Positions 12,176 through 54,197 of a DNA stretch of 64,000 bases are shown one piece after another (position 1 is the stretch's first letter; each line of letters starts with the position of its first letter). The notes under the pieces were generated by a model that saw only the letters and a program-made list of their open reading frames with translations, had not been told where the DNA came from and did not search any database. The DNA comes from Strix aluco. Its lineage: Eukaryota > Chordata > Aves > Strigiformes > Strigidae. The position numbers and the translations under genes are program-made. The stretch lies in assembly GCF_031877795.1 (NCBI RefSeq), contig NC_133971.1:92642154-92706153 (forward strand), given 5' to 3'.

Positions 12176-14127
12176 GGGGTGAAACGATTATTACATTCGC
12201 AAAAAAAACCCCACGACAAATAATACAACAGTCTCGCGACTGAAGCGTATTAAACAGGAAGGTTGGGGTTGCGCTGTGATTTTATAGCTTTCTTAGTTTT
12301 ATCCATCTAAACAAGAACATTCCCATAATTTGTGTTACAATGATGATGTGACACATTTTATCAATAAAAAATGAAGCGAAAAAGTCACTGGCAGTAAGCT
12401 TCAAAACTGGGTAATGGGTTTCCTGCTGTAAGGGAAATGTTGAGACATTCACAGAAAAATAAACATCGAGGTGCAGCTGAGAATACTATTTTCAAAAGCA
12501 GCCGGAGATCATTATCTAGTCACAATAATTACCTAGTCACAATATTCAGTTTCACTGGCAACTGGGCTGTTAAACCAATCAACCAATTTATTGCAATAAA
12601 AAAAGCAAAGACTGAGCCAACAAACAGGCAAGCAGCCAAACCAACCCAAACAAGAATAGAGACATTGGGGGGGGGGGGGGAAACCCATAATTTCTGAAAC
12701 ACAAAATGTATTTACCCATATTAACCAAAAGGCAGCAGTTTTTGCACAAGTGACAGATTCAGAGCGGTAACTCAACTGTAAGATCTCTCAGAACAAACAC
12801 AAGTACACTACACCAGGAGCTTCTTAATGAGCCAAGAGACAGGCCTCATCATCAGCAAGCTCTGCTAGGAGGGATTCTGGCAGGCAATTCTGGGAACAAA
12901 AAACTGAGGTTTTGGAGAGGGTAGTGATGCCTTCTGTACACACTGGCTATGGTCACTCAATATAGTTACAGGATCTGGACACATAGAAACTCAATAATTA
13001 ACATTATTAGCAGTATTTTTGCAATAGCAAAACAGCTCATCCAAGATAAACCATCAGTTCTGCTAAAGTTTTTAACCATAACCACAGCTAGACAGTCCTT
13101 CTCTGCATAAACTGTGCTTGGTCTTATAACAGTCAACTCCTTGAAGATTTAAACATAAGGACTTCATTAATTTCAAACCCCTTTTGTTAGTCAAAGCCAG
13201 GAATTTCCAGCCTAACAAAGCATGCTGTCTGCCACACCGCTGCATGAGTTCAACTCCAAAGTCCATCAAACGTTTCTTTTTCCCTGCAATTCAATACCAG
13301 ACTAAAGGGGCAAGCTGCAGGTTAGGAACTCTTAGATCATTAAAGCACACGCCAGACCAAAGCCTTATCTCTCCTTCTTTCAACACACCCTCACGTTTCT
13401 TCTTTTAAATACACCAGGAAAGACATCAATGTTCAAGCTCACACCAGAGCCAGGCATTCCTTTTCTCATGTACACTCACCTCTCACTTCATAACCACATC
13501 TTTCAACCTCCTCATTCTTCTCATCCCCAATATCCATTGAGGTAAGAACAAACAGATTATAGTTTGCATTTTAACACCTCACATGCATAAGATAAGAAGA
13601 GTTTACATATTAGCTTATCCTAAGTTCTTGCTTGACGAAAACAGTTCCTTAGAGTTCTTTTAATCATATTTTGTTTTCCCCCAGCTTCCCCTCACAACCT
13701 TTCCCCTGCTCATCACTGGGGCTATATCCTTGAAAAAACAAGTACTCCGTCCTCCTCAAACTTTTTCCTAGGTCCTTACTCTACAAAAGCATAGGGCACA
13801 GGCCGGTCCTCCCCCACTCTCTTATCTCTACACCAAGGTTTCTCTCAAATCTCTCTCTTGCGGTTTTTCCAGTAACTGGAATCAGTCTCCCCTTTTGCTC
13901 TAGTTCTTCAAAATCCTGTTTTTTCAAAACTCCTCACACACATATGAACTCCAGACTTACACTCCCCAGATACCAGGCCATCTTAGCAGCTTACCAACAC
14001 TTTAACCTTTCCAACACTTCTCTTTCCACCAAAATTTTAAGAAACCTACTTCAAGCATTTGATGTTCTTCCAGCTTCTGATACTTCTGCTGCTGCTTCTT
14101 ATTGCAATTCCAATACTTCCTCCTGCT
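12176..14127. other. Intergenic, left of CR1
   Basis: No gene was recognised. It contains a (G)14 run at 12667-12680, a 12 bp direct repeat (CTAGTCACAATA) near 12517 and 12532, and a pyrimidine-rich stretch at about 13480-13900. ORFs here have no conserved features. Confidence 0.65.
12667..12680. repeat. (G)14 mononucleotide run
   Basis: Fourteen consecutive G in the PIAS2-KATNAL2 intergenic region. Confidence 0.95.
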
Positions 14128-15304
14128 TATTGGATGAGGGAAAGGCTCTGGATATTGTCTACCTTGACTTTAGTAAGGCCTTTGACACCGTTTCCCACAG
14201 CATTCTCCTGGCAAAACTGGCTGCTCATGGCTTGGATGGGCACACGCTTCGCTGGGTAAAAAACTGTCTGGATGGCCGGGCCCAAGGAGTTGTGGTGAAT
14301 GGAGTTAAATCCGGTGGCGGCCGGTCATGAGTGGTGTCCCCCAGGGCTCGGTTTTGGGGCCACTCCTGTTTAACATCTTTATTGATGATCTAGACGAGGG
14401 GATCGAGTGCACCCTCAGTCAGTTTGCAGATAACACCAAGTTGGGTGGGAGTGTTGATCTGCTCGAGGGTAGGGAGGCTCTGCAGAGAGACCTGGCAAGG
14501 CTGGAGCAATGGGTTGAGGCCAACTGGAGGAGTTTCACTAAGGCCAAATGCTGGGTGCTGCACTTGGGCCACAACAACCCCCAGCAGCGCTACAGGCTTG
14601 GGGAGGAGTGGCTGGAGAGCTGACAGTCAGAGAGGGACCTTGGGGGGGCTGATTGACAGCCGGCTGAACATGAGCCAGCAGTGTGCCCAGGTGGCCAAGA
14701 AGGCCAATGGCATCCTGGCTTGTATCAGCAATAGCGTGGCCAACAGGGACAGGGAAGGGATCTTAACCCTGGACTCAGCACTGGTGAGGCCGCACCTTGA
14801 TGACTGGGTTCAGTTTTGGGCCCCTCACTCCAAAAAGGCCATTGAATGAGTCGAGCGTGTCCAGAGAAGGGCAACGGAGCCGGTGCAGGGTCTGGAGCAC
14901 AGGTGTGATGGGGAGCGGCTGAGGGAACTGGGGGGGTTTAGTCTGGAGAAAAGGAGGCTGAGGGGAGACCTCATGGCCCTCTCCAACTCCCTGAAAGGAG
15001 GGTGCAGAGAGGGGGGATGAGTCTCTTGAGCCAAGGAACCAGCACCAGGACAAGAGGGAATGGCCTCAAGCTGTGCCAGCGCAGGGTCAGACTGGCTCTT
15101 AGGAAGTATTTCTTTGCAGAAGGGGCTGTTGGGCGTTGGAATGGGCTGCCCAGGGCAGGGGGGGAGTCCCCATCCCTGGAGGGGTTGAAGAGTCGGGTTG
15201 ACCCAGCGCTGAGGGATCTGGTGGAGTTGGGAACGGTCAGTGTGGTGTTCATGGTTGGACTGGAGGATCTTCAAGGGCTTTTCCAAACAAGATGATTCTG
15301 TGAT
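14128..15304 (+). mobile_element. CR1 LINE copy (RT core to 3' end), degraded
   Basis: Starts in the RT domain (LLDEGKALDIVYLDF-type motif A) and runs through [30 protein letters not shown] and [15 protein letters not shown] to the CR1 3' terminus GATTCTGTGATTCC near 15304. The catalytic FADD box reads FADN, so the second aspartate has been lost. There is a stop after GVKSGGGRS (about 14330) and several later frame breaks, so the copy is dead. It is 5'-truncated, and upstream 13900-14127 is not recognisably CR1. Confidence 0.92.
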
Positions 15305-15483
15305 TCCTTCCCCTCACAGAACCCTCTGCTGCAGCTCCTAAAGCATTTCCACACTCTCCCGTTAAGTCTTTTCTAATTTTATAATACAAGCTCTAAAACC
15401 TGGCCCAGCACCAGCCATCAGAGGAACAGATAACCTATCCTTCTTCACAGCAACCAGATCATGGAGCATGCCAGGTTTGCACA

Positions 15484-16473
15484 TGTGGTAGGGTTTTTGG
15501 TAGCAGGGGAAGGGGCTACAGCAGTAGCTCCTATAAGAAGCTTCTCAAAACTACCCCCTTCCCACGTGAGACCCACCTCTGGCCAAGGCTGAGCCAATTA
15601 ATAATGGTGGCCACACTCCCGCAATAACGTATTTAAGAAGGGGAACTGGGAGAAGGAGTTGGAGTTATGAGCAGGACATGTATGTGAACACTGAGGTCAG
15701 TGGGAGGAATGGGGGAGGTGTGCCAGAGCACAGAGCCCCCCGTACCCTGTGGTGAGATGGTAGGGCCACACACACAGCCCCCGCTACCCATGGGGGTCAC
15801 CAGAGGAGCAGATGCTGAGTTGCAGCCTGTGGAGGACCCCACACCAGAGCAGGCGGCTGCAGTTAACGGAGGCCAGGACTCTGTGGGAAGAAGAAGCCCC
15901 CGCTGTTGTAGTTGAGTGCTGAGAGGACTGCAACACATAGCGGTGACCCACGCCGGAGCATCATAGGAAACACTGCGGCCTGTGGGAGTGACTCATGTCA
16001 GAGAAAGTTCGTGGAGGGCTGTCTCCCATGAGAGGGAGACCAAACTGGAGCAGGGGAAGAATGCAAGGAGTCATGTGTCGGCCCCCCCCAGAGGGGGATG
16101 AAGTGGCAGGACTGGCCATAACCCCCATTCCCTGCCCCTGTGCTGCTGGGGAGGGAGGAGATAGACATATGGGGAGCAAAACTAAGCCCAGGAGGAAGGG
16201 ACGTGTGGGAGGAGGTGTTTTCAAGATGTGGTAATGTTTTTCACAGTCCTACTCTGTCTGTTAAGTGTTATTACTAGTGTCTGAACTAAATTCATGTTCT
16301 TTTCTCTTCCCCTGATGAGTCTGTCTTTTGCCCATGACCATAATGGGTGAGTCACTCCTCTCTGTCCTTATGTCAATTCCTGAGCCTTTTACTTTTTTTC
16401 TCCTTCCCACACTGGGGGAGAAGGGGGGAGTGAGTGGTGGTACTCAGCTTCCCTCTGATCTCAATCTACAACA
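15484..16473 (+). mobile_element. Probable solo LTR of an avian endogenous retrovirus (ERVL-like)
   Basis: Recognised from the look of a common bird LTR. It starts TGTGGTAGGGTTTTTGG and is followed by GGGGAAGGGGCTACAGCAG. A TATA-like TATTTAAGAAGGGG is near 15629. The GC-rich middle has repeated CACGCCGGAGCA-type units. Near the 3' side it has GTCTGTCTTTTGCCC, GAGTCACTCCTCTCTGTCC and GGGGGAGTGAGTGGT, ending about ACAACA. The TG...CA ends fit a retroviral LTR. No retroviral coding frame flanks it, hence solo. No matching target duplication is visible and the copy looks old. The family name is from memory and was not checked. Confidence 0.6.
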
Positions 16474-19195
16474 ACTCCCATCTGATAGCATATCACTGCA
16501 GCAATTAGTTTGTTTTCCCAATAGGCTCTAATTAGTGTAAGAAGGGAGCCTATAGGGTCTAAGCATCCTGCCCCCTAAATTGAGTTAGACTTGTTAGGAA
16601 AAAACCCAAACATCTGGGCTTCAACCTTCTTTAGTCATCTTTCTAGGACTATGCACAATCTGTCTATACAAGCACTGACTCTTCCCACAGCTGTGTTACC
16701 TACTGAAATTGGAACATCTGAGTATCTAAATAAATTCTCCCTGCCTCCCACAGACACACTGCAGACAGTTAAAAACAAAACAACAAAAAAACTCACCCTA
16801 CAGCTGCTCCCAGCATTGCAGCGATTACACTCATCAGCATTATACCTCAACAAACGCCTCCTGTGCTGCTTAACCAGCTGCTAATACAACTGAAAATGAA
16901 TTACAGACAGTGACTGGGGGGGGTCTGACATGACTCAGTCAAAGGTAGATTTTTTTTGTGTGTATGCTGTGTTTAAAGGAAGGAACTTTAGGAGGCCAGC
17001 CTGAGACTTCTCCATCATCTTTCCTATCCCATAGCCATTTATTTTTTAATGTAACACTAGAGAAAGTGGATGGCAAAAATGTGATGGGGTGCCGCTCAGT
17101 GCCCACAGTCCCCTTGTGTTAGGTCTAAAACTGTCAAAGAACAGAGACTCACAGACCCCCTTAATTGCTCCCCTGCCGATAAAAATATGGGCTCTGATTC
17201 CAAGACAAGATGTTCTGAGTTGGATACTTTATGTATTGGAAAGAAATTGTACTTTGTACAGTGCTTTGTATCTGCACCTTCTGTGCAGCGGACAAAACGG
17301 AGCTTAGATGGGAAATAATCTTCTCTGTCAAGACATACAGTGAAGTTATATTAACTAAAGTGATATCAGACTCAGTAGATATATATTATATATAGACAAA
17401 ATGTAAATTAGAAATCTAATTTCTTCTTATTTTTATGTTTTGATGATGAAACACGTTAATTAGCTTTGCTTGCCTATCCTGACATACTAGGGTGTTACAC
17501 CTATATTTTGATTATAAGCACAGCAGGAAAATATTTAAATGTTTGCTATAAAGTTGTTTACCTGTTATTACTTTTATTAAATGATGCCTATTGAATGTAA
17601 GGCCTAGATAATGAGTGCCCTAGCATGGTTTCTTTGTACATTCTTGAATTGTTTGGGGACACCTTGATCCTGCCAACCAACACTGTTCAGCTGCTGAAGT
17701 TTGCCCTTGCAGATTTAACTGCCTGAGTTTTTGTGGGGTCCTGAACACAGCCTCCCCAACTGTGGGTGTGCATTTGTCTCCAAAGTCAGTTTGGAAGATT
17801 CATCATGAAAATTACCCTCACGTTTGTGTTCTAAGGATTGAAGACTCTTTGTCCACCAAAACAGTAGCAAATCACATATTAAGATAGTGCTACCCCTTTA
17901 AGAGACTGGTAGAAAACTCTCTCCAGTCAAGGAAAACCAAAAACCTGGGCTATTCTCTCAACAGTAACAGTATGATTTTGGAAACCTAATTGGGATGGCT
18001 TGAATCTTAACTTCAATTACAGGAACTTGTCTTTCAGAGCCATAAAACAAGCACCCAGTAATGGAAAATGAACGCATTACCTACTCTACTACCACCTTAA
18101 GGCCACAAAATTAAATACAAAGTCTAGCAGGTGAGGACCTAGGTTGAATGCAGGAACATTGATCTGATACACTTTGAAAACTTCATGATTTATGGGACAA
18201 ATTTAATAAAAAAGGTATGTATTAAATTACATGCTTAACAGGATGAAAGTACATTTGCAGTGTAACTGAGCAGTTAACGTATGCTGAAGTCGTGTTTTTG
18301 CTTAGGACATCCTTGAGATTAAGAGATACCGAAAGGAGAGAGAGAAGTGTTATGAGTATGTGCAGTTGGAATTGTATTGGTGAAGGGAGCTTGAAGGAAC
18401 AGAAAGTTTGTGTTGCCTAACACCAGATTGGGAGAGTGTTGCAAGAGGGCTAGAGAAACATTCTGGAGTAGAAACAGGGTTCCACCAAAAGGATAGGCCT
18501 TTTGGGATATTGATGGTTACACTGAGGAGCCAGCATTTGGAGGAAGGTCTGGATGTCTGGAGAACATGTATTTGGGGATGAGATGCAAAGCAAACATAGC
18601 ATGGCATGGATACAAAGAATCTGGTAGTTACCTTGTCCAGGAACAGCTGGTGTAACTGAGTGGCTGTGGGTCTCCAACAGCAGGACCTGGGGAGAGCTTG
18701 CACCTGCAGCTGCCTGGCTGGAAAGCGTTCACATACGAGAGGACAGGTTGTTTCCAGAGGATTGTTCTTCACCACTCTGACCTCTTCCATCCTGCTTTCT
18801 GCCGTTGTGGCTGTCAGCGAGCAAGCCATTTGCATGCTCTAGCTTCCCTTTCATGTATATTCGGAGGGTTTTTTTCCTTTTTTTCATGTTCTGCTCCAGC
18901 TGGACTGAAGCCAAACAGTATCCAACACACACCACTCAACCCACCAACAATTCACATCCCGAACCCAGGAGGCTGCAGCAATTAGGCAGCCAAGTTTAGC
19001 AACAGCTTTCAGGTGCTCTGAAAAGGGCCCTTCTCACAGCCTTGTGTTCCTTCAGCACCAGCATGCTGGCGGCCTCCATTTTAAGGCCCACCGCCATCCA
19101 GGATGTGAGGGGCTGACAGCACTCTGCTTCTTCTCAGGTGCACCCCACATTCCTCTCTAAGTGAAATGTGCGCGTTTAACAGTGGGCTGGGCTGG
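16474..19195. other. Intergenic, upstream of KATNAL2
   Basis: AT-rich non-coding DNA with no recognised gene or repeat. The minus-strand frame of 161 codons at 18350-18835 has no conserved features and no CpG or splice context that supports a gene. Near 19060-19100 CCTCCATTTTAA and ACCGCCATCC resemble YY1-type cores, but support is weak. Confidence 0.6.
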
Positions 19196-19258
19196 TTGGG
19201 TTTGGTTTAGTTTAGTTTAGTTTGGTTTGGTTTGATTTGGTTTGGCTTGGCTTGGTCC
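19196..19258. repeat. (TTTGG/TTTAG)n pentanucleotide repeat
   Basis: About twelve imperfect five-base units (TTTGG, TTTAG, CTTGG) lie immediately upstream of the KATNAL2 CpG island, some 360 bp before its start codon. Confidence 0.9.
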
Positions 19259-19350
19259 AACCCGGCCCCAGCCCCCCAGCTCAATACCCTGTCACTCCCT
19301 CACAGCTCGACAAACTACCCCACCGCCCTGCTCAGGTGAGCCTAACGCCG

Positions 19351-19484
19351 ATTGGCCAGCGCTACTGCTATCCCCGCCTTCCCTCCCTACTGCGATTGGC
19401 CCGTCCCTCAAAAGACCGCTCCCTGCTCCACTTCTGATTGGGTAGTTCCGCGGGCAATCTTTCACCCTTCGGCGTCTCGATTGG
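19351..19484 (-). promoter_or_regulatory. Array of four inverted CCAAT boxes (NF-Y sites)
   Basis: ATTGG occurs at 19351-19355, 19395-19399, 19437-19441 and 19480-19484, giving start-to-start spacings of 44, 42 and 43 bases. All are in the same orientation and most have extended ATTGG[CG] context. NF-Y (NFYA/B/C) binds this motif in many CpG-island promoters. The array lies about 130-270 bases before the KATNAL2 ATG. Confidence 0.75.
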
Positions 19485-19616
19485 CTGTGTGTGGGAGGTG
19501 GGGCGGGCCTCTCCCCCACGGCGCTCGCTGCCCTCCGCGAGGTGCGGGGCCGGGCGCTCGCTGTGACTGTCCCCGCGGGCTGTCACCACCCGTGGCCGGG
19601 TCCACCGGCCGCCCCG

Positions 19617-51553
<31,937 letters not shown>

Positions 51554-52050
51554 AAAGAAAAACCCCAAAAGATTGAAAACTTCAAAGACTTCTGCTATCC
51601 ACAGCGGCATCACTGTGCCTCCAAAGGATCGAATGGTGATGGGAAGGAAGTGCTGTTGTTTCCGGGGAAGAGAATGCAGTGAGAAATGTCAGGGGGAAAT
51701 CTTCAATTCCAAAATTTAATTGGGGGGGTTGGTGGTGTTCTTTGTTTATTTTTCTATTATCCATTTTAAACGACCATTCAAAAAACATTCTTCATGGAAA
51801 TATGTAATGGCAGTTGCTATGTCAGGAAGACTCCAGCCTTAACTTTATGTGTAAAGACTTAGAGATTGTTTGCTTGTTATTCACAACAGTTGTTTACAGG
51901 TTTGGGGTAGAGGAACTGGAGCAGAAAGCTTGTTCAGAACAGATGATTAGCGTAATTCTCCCTTTCTGAGACTAGAGCATCACAACCAGCGTAGCTTTAC
52001 CAGCAGAGACCTGCACCCTTTTTAATAAAACGTCACTGTTTTCAGTGAAA
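51554..52050 (+). other. KATNAL2 3' UTR
   Basis: Non-coding sequence from the TGA to just beyond the AATAAA at 52024-52029. Cleavage is expected 10-30 bases after the signal. Other downstream signals cannot be excluded. Confidence 0.7.
52024..52029 (+). promoter_or_regulatory. AATAAA polyadenylation signal of KATNAL2
   Basis: A canonical hexamer on the sense strand 471 bases after the stop, followed by T/GT-rich sequence (TTTTGTTATGTTTGTC) suited to a downstream element. Confidence 0.7.
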
Positions 52051-54093
52051 TTCAGGTAAATTTTGTTATGTTTGTCATCATTTTCAGCTGAGCTCAAAGC
52101 CTTGACATGCCAAATGTATTACTTTCCAAGGCGAAAAAGGCACGGAATGAGAGGGACTTGCAGACAGTGTAGAAAATCAGCAGATTTAGGCTAATCTAAC
52201 TAGAAACTGGATTGGTCGTTCCCCACCGGTTTGCAGCCAGCCATAAAACGCACAGGGCGAGTCTTTGCAGCGCAGGGTCAATACTAGCCAGGCTGGACAC
52301 TCTTCTGCTTAAAAGCATGGATGGGTAAGCAGTCAGGACTGCCACTGTCCTGCAACCTTTAAATCAGAAACTCTAATTAGTCATTTTTTCAGGCTCTCGG
52401 GTCTCTTTCCTGCCCCACTCTTACCCTCCCTCTTGCTTGGCAAGACACTTCTCCTCTTCAGAGTTCTGCCAGGGTTTTCCTCGCACAGGCTTGTGCGCAG
52501 CTGCTTTCCAAGCGCCACGGTCTTGCACCGGGACCCCCACGGCAGACAGTCTCTTTGTTCCAGTGTCACTCACGTTGTCAGAAGTCTTGACGGGCGACCA
52601 CAGGGTTTTGCTTACAGATCTCTCACCTCCTGAACCTGACTCTGACTACGGGCCAAAGGCCTCCCTGAGGTACTCCAAGCAGAAACCAACACACATTCAG
52701 AATCGTTGCCATGAGCGCTTAGATGTGTGAATTTATTCAAAACTGCAGGTTACAACTGATGAGGGCACACAAATGGGATTTAAAGACGGCTTTTGTTCCA
52801 GGCAGGGGGGGTGTGAGGTGGGGGGTGTTTATTGTTTCTTCTATTTCTGCTGCTAAGTCTGCTCCATTCTGTCTCAGACAGAGATCAGATCTGATCCGAC
52901 CAGAGACCACAGATCGACACTCTCTGATGTAAGGAGAGCTTCCCATTCTTCATCACAATGATTTTTCTTAACAAGAACGAGCATGGCTCATTAACACAAA
53001 ACTGTATTTTCAATAAGGTTAATCCTCCAGTAATGTATAATTACAATCTAATAATTTAACACTGAGGAGCACTGTAAAACAACTGTAAAGGACTTTGATT
53101 ATTACGGTTTACAAATGGACCAGAAAAAGTATTTACCATCATTACAAAGTTGGTTCATATTGGTGGATTCAGCACATAGGAAAAACATTTCAAACTATGG
53201 AATTAAATTTCATTTTACAGCTCTGCTAACCAACTGTGTAAAAACTGGAATCTGTCCCCATGGCTTGTGAAGGATTTTTCCCATAACATTAAAAAGAAAC
53301 AAAAAGCCCCAACAATACTGAAATCTTGCAACTGTAGCATTAATAGGGCCCTGCTGAAGTCTAATTTCAAAAATTCAGAGTCTCTACGGCATTTAATACC
53401 AGAGTTTTGTTTCTGTACCATTCTTTTTAATAACAGCATCTAATTAAAACATCTGTAAAATGGTGACAGTTTTAATTTTATGTAAAATCTGAAAAACAAA
53501 ACCCAGGATCTGTTCTAATAAGAGGAAAGATATCAACAGTAGTTAATATTAAACAATGGTGATATTCCAATTTAAAAGTCACTTCTAAATGTGCATAATC
53601 TCTACCTTTAAATTAGAGGAGAGCAGAGACCTACTCGGTGAAATCACTACAGGCTGACTAAGGCTCTGTTAGTCTTTCAGGTTTATTTACTGGAGTATTT
53701 CCAGTGGGTTTTGTCAGTTTAGCTTATTCAGCAGAAGAACATGACACTTTCCAGACAGGGCTTTTAATCACTTACTTCTTGAAAACTGAAAATAAACAGA
53801 ACTCTCTGCCCTGCTCCCGGCATCGTTCAGGAAACGGGCTGTGTTGGTTGTAGCCTTCCTGTCTCACCTGCTGGGTATCCGCGGTCCCTCATCACATCCT
53901 AGTGAAATTACTACAGGAAAGGGGCTTTGCCACGACTGCGCCGGGGCCCTGTCACATCTTGAGTGGAAGAGGCTCACGGCTTGGCTTCTGATGCCACGCA
54001 TGCACTGACTGGTCCTGTGACCTTAATTTTGAAAGCAAGAGTAAAGGAAATGATATGACACAGATGGTTTCTTTGAAGTAACTACTCCCTTTC
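52051..54093. other. KATNAL2-HDHD2 convergent intergenic region and HDHD2 3' UTR
   Basis: 2 kb between the stop of HDHD2 (54094) and the KATNAL2 poly-A site. Candidate minus-strand poly-A signals for HDHD2 are ATTAAA at 53768-53763 and AATAAA at 53687-53682, 52833-52828 and 52737-52732. Which one is used cannot be told. No other gene recognised. Confidence 0.55.
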
Positions 54094-54197
54094 TCAGAGC
54101 AGATGCTCTAGGATATGTTCCACTGCCTCTGGGAAATTCTCACAGGTTAAGTAAGGAGCCGGATTGATTTTGTCTTCATCTGCTGGTCGATATTTAC
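54094..54197 (-). CDS. HDHD2: HDHD2 terminal exon
   Basis: Encodes [20 protein letters not shown] and [13 protein letters not shown] with TGA at 54096-54094. Acceptor TGTTACAG. Confidence 0.96.

Noticed and set aside
11411-12228. Several long frames on both strands in the PIAS2 CpG island (up to 270 codons)
   Set aside because: All are rich in Pro, Arg, Gly and Ala from CpG composition and triplets, overlap in many frames, and lack conserved motifs. The real coding part here is the 24 nt exon 1.
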